Assembly (NCBI GenBank): GCA_019058515.1
Contig: JAHPYY010000114.1
Location: forward strand, 1-14,328
DNA length: 14,328 nucleotides
Source of the DNA: Promethearchaeota archaeon
Lineage (GTDB): Archaea > Asgardarchaeota > Lokiarchaeia > Sigynarchaeales > SOKP01
Direction of reading: 5' to 3'
Part shown: one piece after another, positions 1 through 8,038 of the stretch
Layout: each line of letters begins with the position of its first letter
Position numbering within the stretch: position 1 is the stretch's first letter
Program-made: the position numbers and the translations under genes
Notes under the pieces: model-generated
What the model was told of the DNA's origin: nothing
Seen by the model: the letters and a program-made list of their open reading frames with translations, nothing else
Database searches by the model: none

Positions 1-50
1 CTATTTGTGTAGCTAAAATGAACATTTTGTATCCAGAATTCTATACTTTC

Positions 51-58
51 TTTTTTTT
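51..58 (+). terminator. Oligo-T tract, possible archaeal terminator
   Basis: Eight consecutive T residues lie just beyond the 3' end of the minus-strand helicase gene. A short inverted repeat (AAAAT/ATTTT around GAAC, 15-28) lies about 20 bases to the left. Archaeal RNA polymerase can stop at oligo-T on the non-template strand, so this could end a plus-strand transcript entering from the left, converging on the helicase gene. It would not act on the helicase transcript. Such tracts are common by chance in sequence this AT-rich. Confidence 0.2.
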
Positions 59-80
59 AATTTAATGGCTTTATCAAACC

Positions 81-3000
81 TCACACAAATTTTATTATTG
101 CAAAAGAAAGTAAATTAGTGTAAAATTTAGCTAAATTTCTCCGCTTCATTTCGTTCTTCATGTCCTCGTACTCGAACTCCAAATCATCAAGTTGCTTTCT
201 TGAGTTTTCGATTTTTTTTTCTAGTACTCTAATTTGCTCTTCTAAACTTTTAATTTCGTTTAATCGTTCCCGTTTGCGTTTCAAATCGGTTAAATTCTCG
301 ATGTTCCTCAGTCGTCGGTTGGTTGGTCGCTGCTTTTTCTTTCTCTCTAAGGTCCTTCCTTGATTGTCAATTCTAAGTAATAGCATCTTTCGCTTATGCT
401 CGTATATTTTACGCTTTTTGTCTTGTTCCTGTGTGAAAATTTTATCGTTTAGTAATTGAATGTTAAGTTTCCACTGGGAGGTTTGCTTTTTTACATAGGA
501 TTTAGCCTGATATTGAAAGTTATTGAATTGAGTTTCATTCAGGCCAAAGGTATCTTCTATAGTGTCCATGAAATCAAATATTTTTTCGTAATTTTCAATG
601 TTTAAAATAATATCGCTTAACTCTTCGCAAACTTCACCTTTATCGTCCAAAACGACAGCCACTATCCTTCTTTCGATAATATATCCTTGGTATTTTACGA
701 TAAACACAAAGAGATACTTATTACTATCCCCATCAAGATTTTTAAAAGAATAAGCTTTTAGCGAGTCTTTTTTTACGTTAAGCACAGTAAATTCTCCCTC
801 AAAATCGGGTCGCTTGCAGATGTCGATAATGTTCTCCACCAATTTGTGCCCTAACGCGAAAAAATCGATTTCCTCTTTCTCTCGGGCCATGTCCAAACTA
901 AAGGTACCTCGATAAGTATTTTGCAATCGTTCGCGAGTCTTAGATACGAAATTGCTACTCAGCGCTATCTCCGAAATATGATTATGATTTTCCATTGTTT
1001 TAGAGTTTGGTAACAGAATTTTTGCCATACTACCGTAGAAATTACTTTTTAAATTGAAAAAATACCTTGAGAACAAGTAAAGCTCGTTATGCGAGAGTTT
1101 AACTTCCTCACACCCTAAGTTGGTGATGAGACCATCCATTTGGAACGATTTCTTATCAATTAAGAGATCGTCAAGTTGCATTTCAATTTCTTTCGCTTTC
1201 TTGATTTCCTCATCTAGCGAGCGATTTAACTCGTTTAATCTCTTCCTCTTCTTTCCGTCGTCCACAGTGAACACTAAGTTCTTGAAATCCCGTTCAATTC
1301 GTCCGATAATAGGCTCTAAAACTCCAATGGATTCTTCGAACAAGTTAATTCTCTTTAATAAGGCGTAAACGATGTCTGTTTCCACGGTTCCATCGAGAAA
1401 AAAGTTGTATATAAAAATATCTTTCGATTTTTGACCGATACGATCTAATCTTCCTATCCTCTGTTCTAATTTCATAGGGTTCCAAGGCAAGTCGTAGTTA
1501 ACCAAAACGTGACAAAATTGAAAATTTCTCCCTTCTCCTCCAATTTCCGTCGAAATTAGTATCGAGAAAGTATCGCTCGTTCTAAATTTCTCTACAGCAA
1601 TGTCCTTTTCCTCTTTATCTAATCCACCGTAAAAAATGTCTATAAAGAATTCAGGATTACATTTTTGTAAGATTTCTTTTAAATAAAACATAGTGTCAAC
1701 GAATTGAGTGAATATTAGCACTTTATTCTCGGGATCGTTTTTGTAAATCTCAGAAATAAGATCGATTAGCTTTTCTGCTTTTGAGTCCTTTTGAAGCATG
1801 TCAAGTTTCTCTGAAAATTTCTTGAGAATATGTTCTTGATTGAGTAAATCTAAAAGTTCCTCCTGTTTTTCGTTTTTGAGTGAAGTTTTTGTTGAGCTGC
1901 TTATTTCAAGATCGAGATACTCGTCCTCTACAATTAGTTCAAAGTATTCAGGATCGATTTCTTTTAAGATATCTATGTTAGACGATAATTCTTTAATGTT
2001 CTTTATGTGCTCGAGCCTTCGTTCGATGCTTTTTTTGATCGCTGGTTTAGAGCTAGTTAATAGTTTTTGAAGCGTCGATACGATAAACCCAATCCCAATG
2101 TTTCCCTGATTTACGGAGGAATTATAGATTTTCGCTAAATACAGCCGTATTTCGTTGTACACATTCAGCTCGTTTCGGGTTGGTTTGACCATAATGGTAT
2201 TTACGATTCTCTTGTTAAGGAACTCTTCGGAAAACACGTTCTTCTTTCGATTTCTAATGAGGAATTTCGCTAATGTGTGGTCTTTTTCAAGTTTTTTTAT
2301 TAAGTTCAACCGAAAGATTGGATCGCGCGCTTTCGATACCACGCTTTGAAAGCTCTCTTCCATTGAAATATATTTTAAATTTTTAAGAAGCTTTACCGTG
2401 TTTTTTACTTCAAAGGTGTTTAGTTTCTCAATCTGGTCTACATTAGAGACGAGGAGGTTTATAAAGGGCATATTTTTGCGGAAATACTCAAAATCCGAAA
2501 AATTTTCAAACGCTTCGGGCTGAATGAGTTCAATTAGAGAATATAACTCAAACGAATGAAGTTGCAAAGGGGTCGCGCTAAGGAGAAGCATTGATTCGGA
2601 ACTATAGCTTAGTTTTCTCCCTAATTCGTAGTTTAATGTTTCGCGATAGTTCCCTGAGCTACTATTCGTCAAGTATCTCCTTAAGTGATGCGCCTCGTCG
2701 AATATCACCACATCCCAAGGAATTTGGGACAGTAATTCGATGTATTTAGGGCTCCGAGCGAATTGGAGCGAGCATATAATTAAATTATCATAATAAAAGG
2801 GATTAAAATAGGGTTGGGCGTGTTTGTAATGTCCGTGTTTTTTTAAAGATTTCACTTTATGGCCGTCGTATACTTCGAACTTCAGGTTAAACTTATTATC
2901 CATTTCAAATTCCCATTGTCTCACCAAGGACGCAGGTACGATGATTAACACTCGCTCTGCTAGTTGACGAGCCATCATCTCTTTAATGTATATACCCGCT

Positions 3001-3686
3001 TCTATAGTTTTTCCCAATCCTACTTCGTCGGCTAAAATAACGCGTGGAAAATAATCTTCAGACAATCTGTGGGCTACATTGATTTGATGAGGCATTAGCG
3101 AGAGTCGAGAGTTGGTAATGCACTTTATTTGATAAGAAGTGTAATACGAATCGAACATGTTAGCCCAATATTTCAATAAAAACTGCTGAGGGGATTGAAC
3201 GCGCTTTCGAAAGATAGTTTTTCTAACTGATTGCATAAACTTATCTTTAATTTCAGTTTCGTACACTTGTTCTAATTTTCCGTTGGAGTGTAAGATTTCG
3301 TAAGATAGCATTCCTTTTGAGATGGAAACGCTATTGGAATTAACAATCCCAATGCCAGATTTGCTAACTATTTTTTCGTTGACATCGAAAATAAAATGGA
3401 TTAAATCGATTGGATGGATAATTTTAACTATATTATTTCTAAACTTTACCTTGTATTTAACGATTGTTGAGGTATCGTCTTTTTCTATAGCTTTTGAAAC
3501 TGGTATTTCAAGGATTTTTACAACCCTTCCTATACCCAGGTCAATATTCAACCTGTAAAGTACAAGATTGCCCAAAGCAAACTCTTGTCCTTCACAATAA
3601 ATATTAAAGCATTTAGAGTATCTTGAAGAAAGTGAGTTACCACAAAACCTACAAGAATAATTGGAAGGGAAATCTACTTGTTGCAT
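81..3686 (-). CDS. RapA/HepA-like SNF2-family ATPase (helicase superfamily 2), with zinc ribbon and coiled coil
   Basis: A 1201-residue SNF2-type double-stranded nucleic-acid translocase, closest in layout to RapA/HepA. Visible parts: an N-terminal zinc-ribbon pattern (C12, C15, C26, C31); an SH3-like segment at about 37-100; Walker A DEVGLGKT at 220-227; DEAH at 330-333; SAT motif III at 370-372; a second helicase lobe at about 635-760 with ISTEIGGEGR (711-720) and QRIGRLDRIGQ (742-752). Residues around 925-955 (TFSLDMAREKEEIDFFALGH) resemble the RapA C-terminal region. Residues about 1085-1185 are highly charged and predicted coiled coil. All core motifs are intact, so it is probably an active ATPase. 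RapA recycles RNA polymerase in bacteria; related archaeal proteins are little characterised, and some SNF2 proteins belong to defence systems, but no defence partner is visible here. The ATG has AGG directly against it, not a normally spaced Shine-Dalgarno, yet the next Met (126) would remove the zinc ribbon. The gene is divergent from the Hdr operon. Confidence 0.88.
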   Translation of the reverse strand: MQQVDFPSNYSCRFCGNSLSSRYSKCFNIYCEGQEFALGNLVLYRLNIDLGIGRVVKILEIPVSKAIEKDDTSTIVKYKVKFRNNIVKIIHPIDLIHFIFDVNEKIVSKSGIGIVNSNSVSISKGMLSYEILHSNGKLEQVYETEIKDKFMQSVRKTIFRKRVQSPQQFLLKYWANMFDSYYTSYQIKCITNSRLSLMPHQINVAHRLSEDYFPRVILADEVGLGKTIEAGIYIKEMMARQLAERVLIIVPASLVRQWEFEMDNKFNLKFEVYDGHKVKSLKKHGHYKHAQPYFNPFYYDNLIICSLQFARSPKYIELLSQIPWDVVIFDEAHHLRRYLTNSSSGNYRETLNYELGRKLSYSSESMLLLSATPLQLHSFELYSLIELIQPEAFENFSDFEYFRKNMPFINLLVSNVDQIEKLNTFEVKNTVKLLKNLKYISMEESFQSVVSKARDPIFRLNLIKKLEKDHTLAKFLIRNRKKNVFSEEFLNKRIVNTIMVKPTRNELNVYNEIRLYLAKIYNSSVNQGNIGIGFIVSTLQKLLTSSKPAIKKSIERRLEHIKNIKELSSNIDILKEIDPEYFELIVEDEYLDLEISSSTKTSLKNEKQEELLDLLNQEHILKKFSEKLDMLQKDSKAEKLIDLISEIYKNDPENKVLIFTQFVDTMFYLKEILQKCNPEFFIDIFYGGLDKEEKDIAVEKFRTSDTFSILISTEIGGEGRNFQFCHVLVNYDLPWNPMKLEQRIGRLDRIGQKSKDIFIYNFFLDGTVETDIVYALLKRINLFEESIGVLEPIIGRIERDFKNLVFTVDDGKKRKRLNELNRSLDEEIKKAKEIEMQLDDLLIDKKSFQMDGLITNLGCEEVKLSHNELYLFSRYFFNLKSNFYGSMAKILLPNSKTMENHNHISEIALSSNFVSKTRERLQNTYRGTFSLDMAREKEEIDFFALGHKLVENIIDICKRPDFEGEFTVLNVKKDSLKAYSFKNLDGDSNKYLFVFIVKYQGYIIERRIVAVVLDDKGEVCEELSDIILNIENYEKIFDFMDTIEDTFGLNETQFNNFQYQAKSYVKKQTSQWKLNIQLLNDKIFTQEQDKKRKIYEHKRKMLLLRIDNQGRTLERKKKQRPTNRRLRNIENLTDLKRKRERLNEIKSLEEQIRVLEKKIENSRKQLDDLEFEYEDMKNEMKRRNLAKFYTNLLSFAIIKFV

Positions 3687-3790
3687 CCTAACTTTAATTA
3701 TGTAAAGGCTTAAAGGGGTTTAAGTTTTATTATTGCAAGAGTAAAGCTTCACAAGCTCAATTACTAATTTTAAAATTTTCATAAGAGCTA

Positions 3791-3803
3791 TTATTTTATA
3801 AAT
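3791..3803 (-). promoter_or_regulatory. Candidate TATA box for the helicase gene
   Basis: Read on the minus strand this is ATTTATAAAATAA, a good match to an archaeal TATA element. It would place transcription start near 3770 and leave a leader of about 80 bases before the helicase ATG. Other AT-rich stretches in the same gap could serve instead. Confidence 0.3.
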
Positions 3804-3904
3804 TAAAAAATCCATTTTTGATTTCCCTATTTAATCAATTTATCTCATTTTGAGTAAACTTTTGTTATTTTGAATTACTTATATATTTACTTTCTTAAAT
3901 TTGC

Positions 3905-3955
3905 AAGCAAGATTATTTTTAAAAATAATAGTTATATTAAAAAAAAAGCAAGATT
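3905..3955. repeat. 18-bp palindrome with flanking 10-bp direct repeat
   Basis: ATTATTTTTAAAAATAAT at 3912-3929 is a perfect palindrome. AAGCAAGATT occurs at 3905-3914, overlapping its left edge, and again at 3946-3955, 41 bases apart (about four helical turns). The position between the divergent promoters and upstream of the Hdr operon is right for a regulator-binding site. AT-only palindromes arise easily in such sequence; the direct repeat carrying GC bases is the more telling part. Confidence 0.4.
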
Positions 3956-4010
3956 TCTATAAAACAGAGATATAGAATTAGTTATTGCCGTTTTTGAATA
4001 TTATTAATTT

Positions 4011-4028
4011 TTTAATTATACTTAAAAT
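4011..4028 (+). promoter_or_regulatory. Candidate TATA element for the Hdr operon (leaderless start possible)
   Basis: TTTAATTATACTTAAAAT lies 15-32 bases before the ATG at 4043. If TTTAATTATA (4011-4020) is the TATA box, transcription would begin about 25 bases downstream, at or next to the ATG, giving a leaderless first gene. This fits the lack of a clear Shine-Dalgarno before 4043 (only GGGAT at 4033-4037), whereas several downstream genes have one. Alternative boxes exist near 3932-3941 and 3957-3964. Confidence 0.3.
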
Positions 4029-4042
4029 AACTGGGATAAAAT

Positions 4043-5269
4043 ATGGCAAACGCTTCAAATACTATTAAATCCGATGAGATAAATAAAGATTTAATTGACC
4101 TGATACATAAAGACGTAAATGCCAAAAGTCTATTTGCGTGCTATCAATGCGGACAGTGTACTTCTAGTTGTCCTGTTACAGAATCTTTTCCTAAAAATCC
4201 TCATAAAATGGTTAGACTGGCTGGTATCGGAGTTAAAAAGGAGATCATTAATGACCAAATTCTTCGCTATTGTTTAACATGTAGAACATGTCAAGAGTAT
4301 TGCCCTCAAAACGTTGATTTTATAGAATTTATTAAATCTGTACGAAGTCTTTTAATTGATGAGGAATTTGAGTATGAAGAAACTCATAGTGGGATATTAA
4401 CTACATTAACCGAATTACAAGCTAAAAGGAACCGGGGATTTGGAATCCCACCTAATTTAGTTCCTGAGGGATATCAAATTTCAAAAAGAGGAAAAGTAGC
4501 TTATTTTTATGGTTGTTTACCTTTATTAGATACTGTATTTGATTATTTAAATGTTGACTTATTAAAAATTGGTCAAGATGCTATTAAAATTTTAAATACT
4601 GTTCTCGAAGAACCCCCTGTCATTATCGAAAATATTAAATGTTGCGGTCACGATGCTCTGTGGAAAGGATATTCAAAAACATTCCAAAAGTTAGCGGAGC
4701 ATAATGTTAAAGAGATAAAAAAGCTTGGAATTGAAACCATCGTAACAACATGTGCTGAATGTTATCGCACTTTAAAATTAGATTATCCCAATTATGTAAA
4801 AGATGCTAATTTCAACGTTGTACATATATCTGAATTAATAGCTGACAAACTAGAGGAGAAAGCTTTAAAATTTACTGAGAAATACTTTGAGAAAGTCACA
4901 TATCACGATCCTTGCAGATTAGGGAGACATATGAAGGTATATTCTCCTCCACGCGATATTCTTGTTAATATGAAACAAAATGGGGTAACCTTCACAGATA
5001 TGGAAAGATCAAAAGAACAAGCTCCTTGTTGTGGTGTTAGTTGTTTTATTAATTGTAATGATCTATCAAAAGCTATACAATTAGACAGGTTAAATGAAGC
5101 AAAAAGTGTTGCGAATATTATGTTAACCACCTGTACGAAATGTCAGATTCACTATAAATGTATTCTGCGGGAGAAAAAAGAGTCAGAATCAGAAAAAATC
5201 GATTTGGAAATTTTAGATCTCACAAGTTTAATTTCTAAATTAATGGGATTATCCGAAACTAAAAAATAA
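4043..5269 (+). CDS. HdrC-HdrB fusion, HdrD-like heterodisulfide reductase subunit
   Basis: A 408-residue iron-sulfur protein joining an HdrC-like ferredoxin part to an HdrB-like catalytic part, the order seen in HdrD and BamD. The N-terminal part has two CxxCxxCxxxC [4Fe-4S] motifs (C33/36/39/43 and C77/80/83/87). The HdrB part has two complete CCG modules: C158, C200-C201-G, C237xxC240; and C291, C329-C330-G, C364xxC367. In methanogen HdrB such modules bind non-cubane [4Fe-4S] clusters that cleave the CoM-S-S-CoB disulfide. No transmembrane segment is visible, so it should be soluble. It is the first gene of the probable operon, with only 19 bases before the next ATG. All cysteines of both modules are present, so both clusters could be built. 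The physiological substrate is unknown: outside methanogens homologues act on other disulfides or pass electrons to other partners. Confidence 0.88.
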   Translation: MANASNTIKSDEINKDLIDLIHKDVNAKSLFACYQCGQCTSSCPVTESFPKNPHKMVRLAGIGVKKEIINDQILRYCLTCRTCQEYCPQNVDFIEFIKSVRSLLIDEEFEYEETHSGILTTLTELQAKRNRGFGIPPNLVPEGYQISKRGKVAYFYGCLPLLDTVFDYLNVDLLKIGQDAIKILNTVLEEPPVIIENIKCCGHDALWKGYSKTFQKLAEHNVKEIKKLGIETIVTTCAECYRTLKLDYPNYVKDANFNVVHISELIADKLEEKALKFTEKYFEKVTYHDPCRLGRHMKVYSPPRDILVNMKQNGVTFTDMERSKEQAPCCGVSCFINCNDLSKAIQLDRLNEAKSVANIMLTTCTKCQIHYKCILREKKESESEKIDLEILDLTSLISKLMGLSETKK

Positions 5270-5288
5270 TAGATTAAAGTTGATACTA

Positions 5289-7616
5289 ATGAAAAATGAT
5301 AAAAATTCCGTGATGGTAGTCGGTGCGGGAATAGGTGGATGCCAAGCAGCCTTAAACTTAGCAGAATTGGGATTAAAGGTATATCTTGTTGAAAAAAATC
5401 CGATTATTGGTGATACTAAAAAAGAATTAGACAAATTGTATCCTCTTTATGATTGTTCTGTGTGTTTACATGCACCTAAATTAATTGGAGTTGAAGATAA
5501 TCCTAATATTGAATTGATCACAACTGCTGACATTGTTAGGTTAGAAGGTAAACCGGGAAATTTTCGCGTTAAAATTCGGAAAAAGAGTGCTGATTCTCTA
5601 GAAGAAAGATGCAAAGCATGCGATGAGTGTGTTTATGAGGCTTATTCAAAAGCTATGTTAGAAACTGAAAAAGATAATTTATATCCCGTTTTTCCAGAAT
5701 TCTTATCCCTAAAGGTTTTACTAGAGCATAGAAAAATTCCACCTTGTGAGAACGAGTGCCCTGCCCATGTAAAAGCCCAAGAATATAACTCGTTGATTTC
5801 TAAAGGAGATTATAAAGAAGCATTGGAAGTAATAAGAGATCGGTGTCCCTTGCCTTCTGTAATAGGTAGAATATGTAATCACCCTTGTGAAACAGTGTGT
5901 AATAGAGTGGATTTAGATGAATCAGTAAATATATGTGGATTGAAAAGATTTGTAGCAGATTTCGTGAGAGAAAATTTAGACGATGAAGTAATATTTTTAG
6001 AGGAAAAAAAAGAAAAAACTGTAGCAATTGTTGGATCTGGCCCTTCAGGTCTTACTGTTGGTTATCAATTAGCAAGAAAAGGATACTCGGTGACTATATT
6101 TGAAAGAGGAGCTGCTGCAGGAGGAATGCTAAGATTTGGAGTTCCAGATTATAGATTACCTCCTGAAATACTTGATGCTGATATTGGACATATAAAAAAG
6201 TATGGTGTTGACATAAAAACTAATAGCGAAATTTCCACTTTGGGGAAATCTATTAAAGAACTTAAAAAATCCTACGATGCGGTTTACATAGGAGTTGGTT
6301 TGCAGAACAGTCGAAAACTAAATATCGAAGGTGAAGATTTAGAAAATATAATTTACGCAACTGATTTTCTTAGGAGTTGCGCGTTAGGCGAAAAAGTGAA
6401 AGTTGGAAAGAATACTATAGTAATAGGAGGAGGCGATGTTGCTATTGATGTTGCCAGATCTGCTTTACGAAAAGGAGCGGAAAAAGTACAACTATTTATG
6501 CTTGAATCGGAGGATATAATTCCTGCACAACCATGGGAGGTTGAAGAAGCAAAAGAAGAGGGTATTATATTTAACGTTAGTCGAGGTCCTAAACAATTCA
6601 TAGGTAAAAATGGTAAGTTAGTCGCTTTAGAGACTTTAATCTGTAGTTCTGTATTTGATGAGGAAGGTCGATTCAACCCTCTTTTGGAAGAATGCACCGA
6701 AGAAGTATTCGAAGGAGATATGGCAATAGTTTCGATTGGTCAGTCTGGAGATTTAGAGTTTTTAGACAAAGAGATTAAGATTGGACGGGGAATTAGTGTT
6801 GATAATACTTTCCAGACTTCTATGGAAGGTGTATTCGCAGCAGGTGAAATTGTTTTTGGTCCAGGTTCTGCCATAAAGGCTATAGCTTCAGCTAACAAGG
6901 CGGCATTTGTAATTGATAAGTATTTGCAGGGTGAGGACATTTCAAAACTACAAGAGACTATTCCTGATTACGAGGAAGATGAAATTATTAGGTTAGAGGA
7001 TATGGATGGTTTAGATAGGGTAAAAAAAATCCCAAGAACTAATATTGAACTTCTTCCTGTTGAAAAACGAATTACTAATTTTCAAGATATTACGATTGGA
7101 ATGAGTGAAGAGAACGCTCTCCAAGAAGCAAATCGATGTTTAAGTTGTGGCATTTGTCAAGAATGCCGTGAAAATGTAAAAGCTTGCGTTGCTAGATCTA
7201 TATATCATGAAGGTAATGAAGACGTAAATTCTATTAACGTTGCATCAGTAATGCTTTCACCAGGCGAATCTTGGTTATTGTGTTATGATCTCAGAAAAGG
7301 AACAAATTATAGATGGAAAATCTTAAATCCAGTTGCAGTTGTAGATGAAGAAAAATGCATCAGCTGTGGAGACTGCATTGATGTATGTATGTTTGATGCA
7401 ATAAATCGAATTGGGACTGAAATTGAATTTGCTTCAGTCATTGATTCCATTAATCCATCTCTTTCTTTATTGCGTTATAAATCTAGGGTAAATTCCGATG
7501 CTTGCGTAGGGTGCGGAGCTTGTGTTGGAACGTGTCCAGTTGGAGCAATAAGTTTCAAATATTTTTCAAACGAGCAGATAGCAGAACTAGTTAAAATGCA
7601 AATAGAGGGATTATAA
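5289..7616 (+). CDS. Hybrid HdrA-GltD/NfnB flavoprotein: HdrA ends around an NAD(P)H-oxidoreductase core
   Basis: A 775-residue protein counted from ATG 5289, preceded by SD-like AGTTGAT (5278-5284); an in-frame TTG lies at 5280. Residues about 7-105 match the HdrA start: FAD motif GAGIGG (12-17), acidic E35, and DCSVC (C56, C59). C108/C111/C114 look like a decayed HdrA ferredoxin motif lacking its fourth Cys. Residues about 150-620 are a full GltD/NfnB module: cluster-binding CENEC (C153, C157) and CNHPCETVC (C196, C200, C204), FAD motif GSGPSG (249-254), nucleotide motif GGGDVA (380-385), and GVFAAGE (514-520). A cysteine group follows (C617, C620, C623, C626, C633). The end matches the HdrA C-terminus with two [4Fe-4S] motifs (C690/693/696/700 and C739/742/745/749). 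It probably brings NAD(P)H electrons into the Hdr complex. Its stop overlaps the next ATG by one base (TAATG), implying coupled translation. Confidence 0.85.
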   Translation: MKNDKNSVMVVGAGIGGCQAALNLAELGLKVYLVEKNPIIGDTKKELDKLYPLYDCSVCLHAPKLIGVEDNPNIELITTADIVRLEGKPGNFRVKIRKKSADSLEERCKACDECVYEAYSKAMLETEKDNLYPVFPEFLSLKVLLEHRKIPPCENECPAHVKAQEYNSLISKGDYKEALEVIRDRCPLPSVIGRICNHPCETVCNRVDLDESVNICGLKRFVADFVRENLDDEVIFLEEKKEKTVAIVGSGPSGLTVGYQLARKGYSVTIFERGAAAGGMLRFGVPDYRLPPEILDADIGHIKKYGVDIKTNSEISTLGKSIKELKKSYDAVYIGVGLQNSRKLNIEGEDLENIIYATDFLRSCALGEKVKVGKNTIVIGGGDVAIDVARSALRKGAEKVQLFMLESEDIIPAQPWEVEEAKEEGIIFNVSRGPKQFIGKNGKLVALETLICSSVFDEEGRFNPLLEECTEEVFEGDMAIVSIGQSGDLEFLDKEIKIGRGISVDNTFQTSMEGVFAAGEIVFGPGSAIKAIASANKAAFVIDKYLQGEDISKLQETIPDYEEDEIIRLEDMDGLDRVKKIPRTNIELLPVEKRITNFQDITIGMSEENALQEANRCLSCGICQECRENVKACVARSIYHEGNEDVNSINVASVMLSPGESWLLCYDLRKGTNYRWKILNPVAVVDEEKCISCGDCIDVCMFDAINRIGTEIEFASVIDSINPSLSLLRYKSRVNSDACVGCGACVGTCPVGAISFKYFSNEQIAELVKMQIEGL

Positions 7617-8038
7617 TGACAAAAAAGACTAAATCTGATTTTGTTCCCGAGGTAGTTGCCTATCTCTGTAATTGGAGTGGTTTCTCTGAAGCTGATTTAT
7701 TAGGAGTGGAAAATTTTAATTGTACTCCCTCGATAAAAATAAAGAGAATTATGTGTTCAGGAAGTATTCAACCTGCCATGATTCTTGACCAGCTTAATAA
7801 TGGTTCTGATGGTGTTATAATATGTGGTTGCCATCTAGAAAAATGCCATTACATTGGTGGTAGTGAACGAGTAGAAGAGCGTGTGAACAAAACTAAAAAA
7901 CTTCTGAACATTTTAAACATTGAAAAAGAGAGATTAAGATTAGAAAGAATCTCTCCGCAAGAGAAAGAGAAATTCGCAACTATTGTAAAAGATTTTACAA
8001 ATTACTTATTAGAATTAGGTCCATTGAATAAAATGTGA
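7616..8038 (+). CDS. mvhD: MvhD-family iron-sulfur subunit, degenerate paralogue
   Basis: A 140-residue member of the MvhD/FlpD delta-subunit family, which passes electrons between a donor module and HdrA through a [2Fe-2S] cluster. Family landmarks are clear: CNW...ADLLG (18-30), IMCSGS (45-50), DGVIICGCHLEKCHYI (65-80), and ERLRLERIS (105-113). The N-terminal CCNWC signature seen in the other copy in this window (11158-11622) reads LCNWS here, so the two cysteines at positions 17 and 21 are lost while C18, C47, C72 and C77 remain. The cluster may be absent, altered or ligated differently. The start is secure: ATG overlaps the previous stop and GAGGGA (7605-7610) lies 5 bases upstream. It directly follows the hybrid HdrA-GltD gene and may be its dedicated partner. 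Confidence 0.88.
   Translation: MTKKTKSDFVPEVVAYLCNWSGFSEADLLGVENFNCTPSIKIKRIMCSGSIQPAMILDQLNNGSDGVIICGCHLEKCHYIGGSERVEERVNKTKKLLNILNIEKERLRLERISPQEKEKFATIVKDFTNYLLELGPLNKM

Larger units (their letters stand above)
3687..4042. other. AT-rich divergent intergenic region between helicase and Hdr operon
   Basis: A 356-base gene-free stretch that must hold the promoters of both divergent units. I see no convincing coding sequence or structured RNA. It contains TATA-like boxes on both strands, an 18-bp palindrome flanked by a 10-bp direct repeat, and a copy of TTTTATTATTGCAA (3725-3738) that also occurs at 90-103 within the 3' end of the helicase gene. Confidence 0.7.

Noticed and set aside
81..3686. 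Helicase as part of a DISARM-like or other defence island
   Set aside because: SNF2 helicases occur in such systems, but no methyltransferase, nuclease or other defence partner is present in the window and the neighbouring genes are metabolic.
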